DNA of 64,000 nt from positions 62,001-126,000 of the forward strand of contig JABSSW010000049.1 in assembly GCA_018902385.1 (NCBI GenBank), read 5' to 3'. The notes beneath the pieces were generated by a model. That model saw only the letters and a list, made by a program, of their open reading frames with translations. It was not told the DNA's origin and did no database searches. Origin of the DNA: Physcia stellaris. Lineage: Eukaryota > Ascomycota > Lecanoromycetes > Caliciales > Physciaceae. Positions 1-11,116 of the stretch are shown here, one piece after another; position 1 is the first letter of the stretch, and every line of letters begins with the position of its first letter. The translations under genes and the position numbers were made by a program.

Positions 1-830
1 TGGCAGATGTTGTTGCAATGCGCCCTGCACCTCTTTGAGATGGTTGTGTCTGGAGGGAAATGGTTAGGGTCGAGATCGTTGGCGCAAATCCCGCACGATC
101 TGGTTGTGATGGGTGATGTGGTTGAGTCCTGCTCTGACGTCTCTGCTATCTCCCCTTTCGCTCGAGATCTTTACGCTTAATAAGTCCTTCCTTTTTAGAC
201 GCAGCTACATTCCCCATAGGAAGTTCGCCATATCCTACTGCTCCTGCCTCACGTTAGAAGGAAGAGGACACGATCAGCCACTGTACCCACTTCTGAGATC
301 AAGGGCAGCAACCCTCCGTAATATATCCATTTCGGTTCCTTTCCCAAGGTCCTAATAGCTCGGTCGTTCTTGGTGCACGAGGCCTAGTGGATAAAATGAT
401 GACAGAAAGACAATTATCTGTCAAATAAATACACACCGAGAAACCTCGCTTGAAGCAGAGGTAGATGAATATGACACAGAGGAAGGCCTGACTGCCATAA
501 AGAGGGGAAGAGTCTAGGACAAATATCGAAATGAATAAAGAAACCGGCGAGCTACTGTTACTCGGATCGCGAAATGACTCGTAACAGCAGATGACTTAGA
601 AGATTATTTGAACTTCAGTGCACATTTCTTTCCGTGGCGTCAGATCCCAAGAACGCCATCTCTGAATCGTATTCACATTTCAAACCGCTACATTGGCTTG
701 CAAAGTAGCCATGTAGTCACCGAATAGCCCGAAGCCTCTAGCAATGTTCCTTGTCTTCCAAAAGGGATGTGATAACCCACGTCCGCAGACCACGCTATTC
801 GTTCAAATTGCCCGAGAGCACTCCTGAGCC
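1..830. other. Gene-free left edge
   Basis: I see only short frames without a recognisable domain, signal peptide or convincing splice pair. It could hold the untranslated end of a gene lying outside the window. Confidence 0.5.
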
Positions 831-1333
831 TCATGCCTCAAACCCATACGCCTTCTTCAATTTCTCCACGAGATCGACATATTTGGTCTGTGCCTGTTCC
901 GGGGTGACCTTCTCATCGACAATCTTCTTCCAGGCATTGTACTTGTACTTCCCCTGCAGCACCGCAGTCGTGTCAGCGATCAATTTGCGGAAGCCACCGG
1001 GGTAACAGCTCGGCGGAAGACATGGGATTTGCAGGTGATGGGTCAGGTAGCTAATTGCGTACCTTGAAGTCGAAGCTGCCTGGCTTGGGAGCGTCCTCGA
1101 ATTTGGTTTCCTGAGTGCCTTGCTTGTAGAAGGCGTATACCTAAGATAGAGCGGAGAAGTCAGCGGGTTTTCAGGGCGGAGTGTACTTGGCATGTCGATT
1201 CGGAACAGTATATGGTCTACAGTTAGGTTGGGTAGGGAGTTCGTACCTCGAGAAGCTCGTCGTCGGTAGGCTTAGCCTTCAACTTCTTGCTGTCGGTGAT
1301 GGCCTGCTTGAATTTGGCGGATTGGGCGACCAT
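831..1333 (-). CDS. Acyl-CoA-binding protein (ACBP)
   Basis: Small cytosolic carrier of medium- and long-chain acyl-CoA esters. Spliced model complement(831..953, 1063..1140, 1247..1333) gives 95 aa; both introns (109 and 106 nt) are GT..AG and all exons end on codon boundaries. The start MVAQSAKFKQAI, the middle KPGSFDFK and the end GKYKYNAWKK..KYVDLVEKLKKAYG follow the four-helix ACBP fold in order, including the Lys and Tyr of the KYKYNAW ligand-binding stretch. Length matches the family (about 86-105 aa). It is transcribed divergently from the isomerase gene that starts at 1666, leaving about 330 bp of shared upstream DNA. I am confident of the family and of the exon structure. Confidence 0.93.
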
Positions 1334-1665
1334 GGTGACGGTATAGGCTCTTTGAAGTTTCGGTTGTTATCCTGGAGTATTTGTTTTGTATCTGGGAGTG
1401 GGAGTATTTATGGTAGCCTGTGGAAGGAAGACTGATCGTTGTTAAGCAGTCGGTCATGTGAGATGACGGAGGGTGGGGTGCGTTTCAGGGTCTCTGAGGT
1501 TGGTGGGGTCGTTTGCACAAGGCTTCATTATTTTATTCATTTCCATACCTTGCGTAGTTCCTGAGTTCTCATCACTCTAAACATTTACCAATTTATCCAC
1601 CGAGACTCTGCCAATTCAAATTGATACCGAGTGAACCGATGCCCCTTGGCGTCTCAGCTTTCGTC

Positions 1666-2451
1666 ATGTCAGTCACAGCCAGCGAAACGCTCCCCAAGCG
1701 CCTAGTCGGAGTCAGCTTGAAGATGTACTTCGATTTCAATGCCACAGAAAGCTACATCCAGGAGTTGCGCAAAACATACAAAGGGTCAAGGTCATCATGT
1801 GGCATCTTTGTCATTCCATCCCCTCCTCTTGTCCGGTCAGCAACTGTTATCCTAGGCGATTGTCCCCACATCTCTGTCGGTGCGCAAGATTGCCATTGGG
1901 AGGACAAAGGCGCATACACCGGAGAGACCTCGCCTCTACTATTGAAGCAAATTGGCTGTACAATCGTGGAATTAGGGCATGCTGAAAGAAGACGTCCACC
2001 TAACAACGAAGACGACGCGATGGTTGCAAAGAAAGCCCAGGCTGCAATTAGGAACGGTCTTGTCCCATTGGTCTGCATCGGCGAGAAGGGCAAAAGCAAG
2101 ATCGCATCAGAAGGTGTTGGAATTGCAACTCGGGAATGTGTGCCGCAAGTAATGGCGGTACTGGACGCCGTACCACAAGATACCCAGCTCATCTTCGCTT
2201 ATGAGCCGGTATGGGCGATCGGCGCGGAGCAACCTGCCAGCGCGGATCATGTCTGTACCGTAGTACAACAACTGAAGAATTTGATATCACAGAAAGGCAG
2301 AACTGGCGAGGTCAGGATACTGTATGGAGGAAGTGCTGGTCCAGGTACATGGGATACGCTAAAGTCCGCTGTCGATGGTCTATTTTTGGGACGGTTTGCC
2401 CATGACATTGGCAATTTCAAACAAGTGGTCTCAGAGATGGAGCAAGAGTGA
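1666..2451 (+). CDS. Triosephosphate-isomerase-like; likely L-erythrulose-1-phosphate isomerase
   Basis: Intronless TIM-barrel protein of 261 aa. Seen: the lysine in VSLKMYF (about residue 19), the catalytic histidine in ELGHAERR (about 104), the catalytic glutamate in AYEPVWAIG (about 180), and the phosphate-gripping YGGSAGPG and [10 protein letters not shown] loops. The usual asparagine of NxK near the N-terminus is a serine here, as in divergent TIM paralogues rather than glycolytic TIM. Known: TIM-like EryH (Brucella) and Yarrowia EYI1 isomerise erythrulose phosphate in erythritol catabolism, with an RpiB-like partner. The next gene, tail to tail, is such an RpiB. Function is inferred from this pairing. 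ATG 1666 is preferred for its context and for N-terminal length; ATG 1639 is in frame and would add nine residues. Confidence 0.85.
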   Translation: MSVTASETLPKRLVGVSLKMYFDFNATESYIQELRKTYKGSRSSCGIFVIPSPPLVRSATVILGDCPHISVGAQDCHWEDKGAYTGETSPLLLKQIGCTIVELGHAERRRPPNNEDDAMVAKKAQAAIRNGLVPLVCIGEKGKSKIASEGVGIATRECVPQVMAVLDAVPQDTQLIFAYEPVWAIGAEQPASADHVCTVVQQLKNLISQKGRTGEVRILYGGSAGPGTWDTLKSAVDGLFLGRFAHDIGNFKQVVSEMEQE

Positions 2452-2543
2452 AACCAATATACCCGAGCGACTGTTTACAGTTTTTGCAGAACAATATGTA
2501 CAATCACCGCCACAGGAGACATTCGTATCGTCACATCGCCATA

Positions 2544-3081
2544 TCAAGAAGCAGTACCTTTCAGGGTCAATATGCTGTCCATAAGCTGAACAATATCCAG
2601 ACTCACCATTGGCATGTTTCGCTTCATAGTCTTTGATGACCTGCACTTTAGCAGCACTACTCGACTGTGGATCGAAGGTGTACCCAATCCACTCTTTTGC
2701 CAGCCGTCTCGCCAACTCGATCCCAACAACTCGTTGTCCCATACAAAGCACCTGGGCATCATTACTCATAACGGCTCTTTCGACAGAGAAGCTGTCATGT
2801 GCAGTGACAGCTCTGATGCCAGGGACTTTGTTGGCTGAGATGGCCACTCCCATTCCAGTGCCGCAGATGAGCAGAGCGCGGTCGGCTTGGCCGGAGAGAA
2901 CTAGCTTCGATGCATCCACAGCAACATGAGGGTAGGCGGTCTTGTCTTCGCTTTCAGAGACTCCCACATCAATCACAGAGGCGACGCGAGGGTCAGACTC
3001 GAGGTCGGCTTTGATTGTGTCCTTGTACGACATGCCAGCATCGTCGCCACCGACGGCGATACGGAGACCTTGTTGAGACAT
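2544..3081 (-). CDS. RpiB/LacAB-family isomerase; likely D-erythrulose-4-phosphate isomerase
   Basis: Sugar-phosphate isomerase of the RpiB/LacA-LacB family, which moves a carbonyl between C1 and C2. Seen: start [16 protein letters not shown], a central [19 protein letters not shown] with the family's active-site cysteine and anion-hole glycines, and [16 protein letters not shown]. Unspliced, the frame runs to 2431 and overlaps the neighbour's stop antisense. A 49-nt GT..AG intron (2558..2606) gives complement(2544..2557, 2607..3081), 162 aa ending KHANGTAS, nearer the family length and not overlapping. The convergent TIM-like gene suggests the EYI1/EYI2 step pair of erythritol catabolism in Yarrowia. 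Ribose-5-phosphate or another tetrulose phosphate is an alternative substrate. The 3' exon is less certain than the domain. Confidence 0.83.
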
Positions 3082-3167
3082 CTTGAAAGTTTCCTTTTCT
3101 CTGTTAATTGACAGATCTCTGGGAAAGATGGTAATAGCAGTGGATGAGCAACGAAGCCATCACTCAC

Positions 3168-3353
3168 CAAGAAACAGTGTGGGGTTTTCCAGCGAACGAC
3201 GTCAAGCTCGCAACTTTTCCGAGGGAAGGTTTTGCCGCGCTTGGCAGGAGTAGCCGTGATACTAGTCGCAGATTCACTGGCCGTTTCAGTTGGCCTCTTG
3301 TCATGGAATATGGTGGTCTGCGTATGTTCCTCGATCTTTATAACACCCGCCAT
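3168..3353 (-). other. Possible 5' exon or separate small frame upstream of the RpiB-like gene
   Basis: An ATG at 3353 opens 62 codons with no stop, ending at a GTGAGT donor (3167). An 86-nt intron ending in CAAG would join it in phase 0 exactly at the RpiB ATG (3081), adding a basic N-terminal extension. RpiB enzymes normally lack such an extension, the acceptor is weak, and I recognise nothing in the sequence, so this may equally be 5' untranslated DNA. Confidence 0.2.
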
Positions 3354-3691
3354 GGGAAGAGTGTTAATGAGGGCCGAAGTGTGGTGGACCAACCGTAGGC
3401 CGATATGCGAAAAAGTCCAAGCTCTAGATATTCTACAATTCACTCACAACCCAAAAATGTGAGTCGCGACACTCAATTTCATCTGTGGCGCGTGTATTCT
3501 GTGGGCTTGTCAGTAGGGAGAAAGATCACTGATTATTATCCCTTGGCTCTTCACATAGTTTCTAACAAAGATCCCCCGAGGCTCATAGCTAAATCTTCGA
3601 ACAATGCATCGTATACAAGTACTACTAAGGCGCCAGGATCCATGATATCACTTTCCACCCTATACTAGCTTCCTATGTCATTAAAAGCTCT

Positions 3692-4806
3692 CTAACAGCC
3701 ACTACGTCTCGGCAAGACAGCATGAAGAGACCGAGAAGGACTTCCTTGAATCACCTGTCCAGCTCCTCCATCAAATGTACAATGTGCCCCGTCCGGACTG
3801 CACTCCCACGCTGGTGTGGTAGTAAGGTTCAACTGCCTCCAAACAGCTGCGTCCAAACCCCTGGTCCCAGCCCTATCAGCATTTGGATCTCACAAGTGGG
3901 CGGAGGAACTTCACAGAGCGTACCTCTGTTGGATTGTTACATCCCAGCCAAGGTAATCTAAAACAGTCTCTCTGGTCATAGAAACTATGAAGCTTGGATC
4001 GGTGCAGTCCATAGGAACCGTCACTGATTTACAACCCTTGGCTCTGGAAGGATTCCACTCAACTGAGCAGTTCACGCGCAGATCAGTGTCGTTGACTCCT
4101 CGAACAGCCACTGAGAAGGTTTCGATTCCTTGGCTTCCGTCTTCGTTGAGAGCGCTACTTATATCGGCACTAAGAATCCGATACCTCGTCTGTGAGGATG
4201 TGTTGTAGGTTCTATTTAATGCAACGTCCAATGGGTCAGACTCCATGGGTGTTATCACCTTGGTTCCCTCGAAGGTACAACGCGATCCGTTAGGAGAACA
4301 GTCCCAATTCGGGGCATTGACAGTATCTAATATTTGCCATAGTACTGCTGGGTAACCACTAGGATGAAGACCATCAACCCAAATTTTCGACCAGCAAACA
4401 GGGCTTATGGATCTTAACTCACTCATACTGCACGGTTAGGCCCCAGCCCGTGAACCCTTCCACAGTCGCCCTCATCAAGCGCGCTGATAGCTGGTGATCG
4501 GTGCAATTGAGCGCTTCATTTCCGAACGAACCGTCATACTCGTCTTCGAATCCCCATATCAATATACACGTAACGGCTGACTCAGGTTTCGGCCCATTAA
4601 GGCGTACCGAGAACGTCTCATCGCGTAAATTGCCATTGACATCGAAATGGTCACTAATATTAGCGCTGTATATGCTGTACTGTATCAATTCAGAGCTTGC
4701 CGCAGCTTTTTCAGAAGCTGTCTTTTCCATCGTCCGACTGGGAGATTACGAAGACAGCCTTTGATAAGAAAGTAATGAGGAAAGCAAGAATCCTGCAAAG
4801 CTTCAT
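3692..4806 (-). CDS. Secreted protein with two internal cysteine-containing repeats
   Basis: Four-exon model complement(3692..3872, 3924..4358, 4423..4679, 4750..4806), 309 aa, all introns GT..AG (51, 64 and 70 nt) and all phases consistent. Exon 1 is only a signal peptide (MKLCRILAFLITFLSKAVF). The rest alternates two kinds of block. Block B (Y-x-I-x-SA-x-IS, ETFSV, C-x-x-x-W, NCTD, GW-x-x-T-x-Q) occurs twice. Block A (AV-x-W-x-QL, W-x-CSP-x-G-x-x-CTF-x-G) occurs twice and follows each B across an intron. The intron positions match between repeats, so the gene arose by duplicating an exon pair. The family is unknown to me; a secreted, effector-like or cell-surface role is only inferred. An alternative donor six bases upstream (GTATGA) also keeps the frame. 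Two separate genes are less likely, because the second repeat has no signal peptide. Confidence 0.7.
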
Positions 4807-6177
4807 TTTATCAAATGCAGACGTTCAAACCTCACTTTTGTTGAAAGCAAACGCAAATGTGCAGGAGTCTCGAGGCAGTGGCCTTATACCAATACTTAAC
4901 GTTGAGTGAAATGGCACCATTGGCATATCAATAATGGTTGGTCGAGACGCCATGAAACATCCAAGTTCGCAACAAAAATAGCTTGACAAGCGGTTAGAAC
5001 TGATACGTTGAGTACTTGAATACGATGTTACACGGCGTACCCAAGGTTCTCCGTACACTTCCGAGCTGCATCCCACCTTCGCAGAAAATGTACGGGTACC
5101 TGTATGCGACATGCGCAAACTACTGTCTGGGTCTCCCACCGTCCGGCGTGGCGTCCAAAACATGATGGGGACTTCAAGTACGCCACAGCTTACCCGACCT
5201 TCCATTGTGTGACGACGATATTATTCGTTAGTGTCGGATCCCTAAAGGACGCCTTGCTTGAATCGAGGTATCAATTTGCGAGTGAGTTGTTCATGTACAG
5301 GTACTAACTTCAAAACGCTAATGAGTCTCAGGAAAGCTTAGAAGTAATCACGACACTCATTTCGAGAAGTGGAATGGTTGATGATAGAGGCCCCTTGGCT
5401 CTGTGCTCATGTCATAGTACTAGACCTTGAGGTCAACTGAGACGACATCAAGCTAACTTGATACCTTTATTCGAACAAGCCCCAATAGATTCTATGGATT
5501 AAAACCACGCTATAATAGAGATAAGAGCGAGCAATTTTGCAGTAATCAACACAACGAGGATTCACGCGTTTCCTTCCACAATTTATTCGTTAAAATTCTC
5601 ACGTGAGACCATTGATACTTCCCTATCCTTTCTTGCTGCTCCTCGGCGACATAATTCAGTGCTTCTGTCCGTGCTGAATTTACCATGGTATAGTAAATGG
5701 AGACTCGCGAATTACAACGAAAAAATGTGAAGGAGGTACGATGAAACTGGAGGTGATCATGATCAATGTGGGTAGAATGGGTTGCTCTCTATCAGCTAAC
5801 TATGAAAATCTTGGTACATTCTAGTTATCTCCAACACCAGCTTCAGTAATAATGGTCTCGAACGACGAACATGATAGTTAGACATCATTACGGTGTCAAA
5901 TCTAAGTAATCGAAATTGTCGCGCCAAAAGTGCTCCTGGTGAATCTCACACCATGATTCACCATGTCGTACCGAACTCCCGTGCTAAACCCATTTACGTT
6001 CAACACTGGATTGAACTGGTGCTCTACCGACAGAGTTTTGCCATGGGGCGCAGCAGAACCGTTCGGCCGCACCTTCATACACAAAATATATCGCCATGTT
6101 CGACTCCCGGACCACATCTACACCCATGAGTAAAGCGCTATTGACCATCGCGAATCCAGCCGCGAACCCAGAGCAAC
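4807..6177. other. Intergenic, no gene seen
   Basis: Several short frames on both strands, none with a recognisable domain or splice continuation. It separates the secreted repeat protein from the coiled-coil gene. Confidence 0.5.
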
Positions 6178-7707
6178 ATGAGCAACAACACTCTGCCAGA
6201 CACTCCCCTTCCGGGTCAGAGCTTCAGTGGGAGTACGAGTCCAAGGCAACTCTCGCGTCATGGCTCAGCTTCGACGCCAAGTCACAACAACCGTTATATC
6301 TATCCACCCGCAAATCCCATGCGCCGCTCACCTGAACGTGATGCGATGCTTGCGGCAACTGCTAGTCGCGCAGGTACTCCATCGCGCCAAATAAGGGAGG
6401 CACTCCAGAACCAGTTCCTTGGATCTCAAATCTCGGAGAACCAATCTCTTGAGCCTGGCGCACAAGGTCAGCCAGGCTCGAGAAGACGACCTCAACCACT
6501 CGCGAACCTTTTGGACACACATCCCCATCTCAATGTCCCTCCGACGCCTCTTTCACCACATGCGGCTCCTTTTCAAGCACCTGGTCCATATCATGGCAGC
6601 AATCTGTCGCAAAACGTTGCTCAGCAGGCTCCTCAGCACGTATTGAATCTTCAGCGCGCGGGCCAGACTAGCCAAACTCCTCCTCAAGCCACAAATCCTC
6701 ATCAAGGTCCATATCATCAAACATACCAACCCAGTCGTGATATTGAACCGTCGAGTGCTCAGAACGTGGACAGGTTCGCCGGTCCTCAACAGCAGCATCA
6801 ACCGCGCCAACAGGCATCAGGGTATTTCCCGTCTCCTCCGGCTTACGTCCCTCCAGGATATGAGGGTTCCCACCCTTCTAGTACCCAGAACTTCAATCAA
6901 TTCGACCCTAGATACGTCTCAGCCACCCCTACCCCCTGGCGTGACTACTCTCAGGATGCGAGTACCTACGAAGGCAACACCTCGAACCAATACCAGCCAG
7001 GTACACCCCTCTTCCAGCCCCAAGCTCCACAGTATCAACCCCAACAGCAATACCAACCTCAGAATACTCGCAGCGGCGCTTCCACCCCGCACGCCGAGAC
7101 CCTCAATAATCTCCGCTCCAACGCCCGCACGTCTGGCACTAATCTCCCGCTTCTACTCCACGACCCCACCGCCCGGAAAGTGGAAGCAAAGGTGATCCTG
7201 AGGGATCTGGAGCAGGACAAGCGGAAGCTGATTCACAGCCGTAAAGCGACCTTTCAAGATATCCAGGACCTAGAGGGCTCGCTCACGAACCTCAAAGGGA
7301 GACGAGATGCCATGATCGCCCGACGGGACTGGCTTGGCGAAGGGGATCGAGGTCGGAACAGAAGTGGGAGTGTATTCAGTAATGTTGAAGACGGAGGGCA
7401 GGGACGCACGCCGACTATGCCGGCAGCGATGCGCGCTGCGATGGGGAACCTGCAGAGTACGCCTGGGCATAGTGCTTACCCAATGAATGTGGATGAGCAG
7501 TCTTCTGCTGAGAATACGCCTCATGCAGACACGCCGCGCTCGATGTCGATTGGTCAGCAGATTTTCGCGCTGGAGAAGGAGATGGCGAGGATGTTGTATA
7601 TCCATGGCGAGTATGGGCGCATGTTTAAGAATGTGGAGGATAATATGGAGAGGATGTGGGAGGCGGTCTATTGTCCTGAGGGAGGGTGGCCGGAAGATGA
7701 CTACTAA
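6178..7707 (+). CDS. Low-complexity protein with C-terminal coiled coil, unknown function
   Basis: Single-exon frame of 509 aa. Residues 1 to about 320 are rich in Pro, Gln, Ser and Thr (YQPQQQYQPQNTRSG and similar) and look disordered. From about 330 a charged helical stretch begins (ARKVEAKVILRDLEQDKRKL, then DLEGSLTNLKGRRDAM), followed by another disordered linker and a helical tail (SIGQQIFALEKEMARMLYIH) ending GGWPEDDY. I do not recognise the family; the arrangement suggests a scaffold or regulatory protein. The ATG at 6178 is the first one giving the uninterrupted frame, and no intron is needed. The length and coding-like composition make it a convincing gene; function unknown. Confidence 0.75.
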   Translation: MSNNTLPDTPLPGQSFSGSTSPRQLSRHGSASTPSHNNRYIYPPANPMRRSPERDAMLAATASRAGTPSRQIREALQNQFLGSQISENQSLEPGAQGQPGSRRRPQPLANLLDTHPHLNVPPTPLSPHAAPFQAPGPYHGSNLSQNVAQQAPQHVLNLQRAGQTSQTPPQATNPHQGPYHQTYQPSRDIEPSSAQNVDRFAGPQQQHQPRQQASGYFPSPPAYVPPGYEGSHPSSTQNFNQFDPRYVSATPTPWRDYSQDASTYEGNTSNQYQPGTPLFQPQAPQYQPQQQYQPQNTRSGASTPHAETLNNLRSNARTSGTNLPLLLHDPTARKVEAKVILRDLEQDKRKLIHSRKATFQDIQDLEGSLTNLKGRRDAMIARRDWLGEGDRGRNRSGSVFSNVEDGGQGRTPTMPAAMRAAMGNLQSTPGHSAYPMNVDEQSSAENTPHADTPRSMSIGQQIFALEKEMARMLYIHGEYGRMFKNVEDNMERMWEAVYCPEGGWPEDDY

Positions 7708-9481
7708 GTTTGAAGAATACATTAGAGAAGAGAGTGAGATGATGAAGGAAGATAACAGGGGAATTGTAGTGGCAGCGGGAAATACGATTTGACGACGTGA
7801 TGGAGATGAATGATGAACAAATAGAGCACGAGGGGAAGATTCAGAAGGCTTCATAACTGCGGATGCCAGTCGTTTACCTGTAATTAGATGAGATATCTAG
7901 AGCAGTTGATCAGTAATGACTTGAATCCCCGAATGAAGAACCCCGATCAGCAATCTGAAGTACTTTGTACCAGAAGCTAGTACTATTCGAGGTTTTGCAA
8001 CCTGCAGCGTCGAATAATCCGTCACTCGGTTCCCGAGATCCACGACTTTGGAAACCCGGGGTTTCGGCTTCACCCAATTCTTCAATAATCGAACGTGAGT
8101 TTACTGTAGACAAACATCGTTCGTTATCAGGACAGCGACTTGTAAGATAGTACACAATGATGCGACTGTCCTCCCGACTCCCTCACTTCGCAAATCGCTC
8201 ACCCCCGACTCTCTATCGCCAGTCCCAGCGAGAATGTTGCTCCTTTACGATTTGATCTTTTATATGACGCGATTGTAAAGACGTGCACACGATATCTGGA
8301 ACATGATGGACTCGACCTTGAGTTATACTAGAGGACACTGCACCAATTCTTTACTCCTCCGTCTCAAGATAGAATTTGCTTCTTCGATCTACCCGATGCA
8401 TGCAATGCATGCAGCGGCGAGGCGCGCACCGCTGTTGCATGGCACAGAGCAAACCCGACCACTCGTCGAGGACTATGGTGTGCTCCCGTTGGAAGATTCT
8501 CGATTGCGTGCATCGGCTTTAGTTCTAAAGTGGCACTGGGGTCGTGGGCGATCCTCCGAGGGAAGGAGGATGCTGACCTGAGTTGGTACCTCCGGATTAT
8601 GATATCAGCGCATCAGGTAGATTTTCTCACTTTTGTATTTCGATGGCGTCTTGTTGTAGATTCTTAAATTTGTGAGCATTGTGGGCCTGGCAGCCTGGTA
8701 GAAAGACCAGTAGGCTGGCGTGGGGTTTGGAAAACGACTTTTGGGCGGAAGATGATTGGCTCTTCCGGGGAGTTTTCTTGCGACGCTTGGACGGCCGACT
8801 TTGCTTGGAAAAGAGGCTTCCTGCAGCAGAGCCGGTCGACTACTAGCATGGAAGAGTATCGTGGCCCGAGCTTCCTCTCATGGAAGAGGAGCAATGATGG
8901 AATCCAACATCTTCAAGCACATTCTACCTGTGCAGCTTTAAGGCGGGGAGAGGAGATGGTGACGGAGATCAGAACTGAGATCAGCAGAGACTTCAAGGCC
9001 CAAGGGCGATGCTGGAATAAATCCGTGAGGCTCAAAGGATTTCGCAAAGGATGTCATGGATAAATTTGGATCACGATCTGTTCTTCTGGTTTCAGAATTT
9101 CCGCCCCAGTGGTGATCGATCCCCAAGCGGTGCTATCCACTGGGGGCCGCTAGTTGCCCATCAATCGCCCCCGGGTGTTCCTGTCAACCAACGCTATCTA
9201 CAAGGCCATCCCCTGATGGATGGTGACATCGGCCTACAAGCTAAAATCGGCACAGCATCATTCAATTCACAACCCTTTTCGACAGCTTGCATCATCTGTC
9301 AGTCTATCAGCAAGATGGCTCATCTTGGAATTCACTTCGTCATCTTCATCACCTGCTCTCTGAAACTTCTCTCTCTTTTGGCATTTTGGAGGACGCTGAC
9401 ATTTCGCACGCCATGACCGACGACATCCGGAGCAAGACCACCGTTCCGCGAGCTCTATGTACTCCGATCGATTAAGCAGAC
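7708..9481. other. Intergenic, no gene seen
   Basis: About 1.8 kb without a credible coding frame. It includes two copies of the palindrome TGCATGCA one base apart at 8397-8413. The last few hundred bases are probably promoter and leader of the rhodopsin-domain gene. Confidence 0.5.
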
Positions 9482-11116
9482 ATGTCCCAGCGAGCCCCAC
9501 CGGCAGGCATCGACCTTGAAGCGAATCAAGGACCCCGGATCATCTCTTCGATGATAGCTTTGATCATCTTACCAACCATATTCGTTACCTTACGACTTAT
9601 CTCGAGGAAGATATCTCGTGCAGGCTTTTCGGTAAGACAACCGACTGCATTCATTGAAGTTCGAGGCTGACCGATGCATACAGTGGGACGACGCCTTGGT
9701 CGTAGGAGCGTTAGTACGGCTTCTTGAATGAGGAGGTGGACCGACGAGGAGAGTCTGCTGACATGATTCCAGCTTTTATGCTATGGCCCGTGCATATCTG
9801 TCATCATCTGTACGAATAAAGCTCAGGTACCTCTTTATTACATCTAACAATTTAAAGCGCAGCGAGTCAATCAGTTTGGAGTCCATCTATGGGCCTTGGA
9901 CGATGAAGTCGAGTATACCAGGATTTTCCTCAAGATACTGTACATCTTTATTATCTTCTATTATTCTGCTGTGACTTGTGTCAAGTTCGCCATGTAGGCA
10001 ATCTTAGCTGTGGTGTTTTTTCTGGATAGCGCTGACTAGTCGCCCAAGTCTTGCTTTCTATCACCGCATCTTCCCTCTCTCCGATATCAAACGGACTTTA
10101 TACGTTGCTTACATGGTGGTTGCGAGCTATGGGATCGGTACCCTGGCATCCACGACGTTTCAATGGTATGCTACCACTTCTCCGCTGGGACATCAGTATT
10201 AACTCCACTCAGTCAACCAATCCATGGCTACTGGGATGTAAAAATTCCTCGTCACTGTATGAGTGGCGATTACATCCTTCTCATTCCCGGGATAGTGAAT
10301 GCGGTCCTCGACTTCCTGATTGTTGCCATACCGCTTCCCCTTCTGTGGAGATTGCGGACAGACACATATCAAAAATGGGTCCTCACTGGAATCTTTGCTT
10401 GCGCCGGCTTGTACGTTCAAAATCTTTCTTGCAAGCTTTCATGCTCCTAGGTTTGGAGACTGGCCTTCGTGTACACTTGCTAATGAAGTTCAGTGTTTGC
10501 TTCATCTCCATCATTCGCCTCATCGTCGTGGCTCGACTCCACGATTTCGACGTGACGTGGAACTACGTCAACGCCGCCATCTGGTCTGCTGCCGAACCCT
10601 GCGTATGTACTTTTGTCGCGATGCTGGACCTAACTTGACTAATAATGTTGTATAGATGGGCGTCATAGCGGCGTGTCTTCCATCTTTACGTCCCCTCCTC
10701 TCCCTACTTCTACGAGGAACCACACGTGCTAGCGGCACCTTACACTCTAAATCGGTACAGAACTCAAACAGCAGTCAAACCATATTCAACAAGCGAGATC
10801 GTCAAGGCGACGAAGTTGATCTCGTACCCGTCCCGAACGCCGGTAGAGAAGGCTCTGCAAGACTGGGTGACGAGGAACGTGGGACCCCAGTCCCGGCTGG
10901 GCCCATGAGCTTAGGTCTAGTAGTCCGAGATGGGGACATGAGGTCGAGGTCAAGGGAGGGAGAGAAAAGAAGGCTACTGGATTCCCTGGGTTTGGGAATC
11001 GGCTGCAGGAGGACGAGGTCTCGCTTGAAGAGATGGTACCGCAGGGCGGGATCAAAGTCAAGAGTGAAGTGGTGGTTACGAGCAGTGAGTGGGAATGGAA
11101 GGATCGGCTGTTCTGA
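9482..11116 (+). CDS. Fungal rhodopsin-domain (SAT4/PTH11-like) integral membrane protein
   Basis: Seven-helix membrane protein of the fungal rhodopsin-domain family, often described as PTH11-like; ligand unknown. Model join(9482..9631, 9684..9713, 9773..9826, 9863..9993, 10040..10165, 10213..10410, 10494..10602, 10656..10919, 11009..11116) keeps phase across eight introns and gives 389 aa. Family landmarks in order: helix 1 IALIILPTIFVTLRLISRKI, WDDALVVGA, FLKILYIFIIFYYSAVTCVK, FYHRIFP, TTFQC, a GDYILLIPGIVNAVLDFLIV helix with WRLRT..QKW, SIIRLIV, AAIWSAAEPCMGVIAACLPS LRP, then a charged cytosolic tail ending IKVKSEVVVTSSEWEWKDRL. The last intron (10920..11008) is inferred because the conserved tail lies in a different frame from the preceding exon; its donor GTAGTC is not strong. 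Likely at the plasma membrane. Confidence 0.85.
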
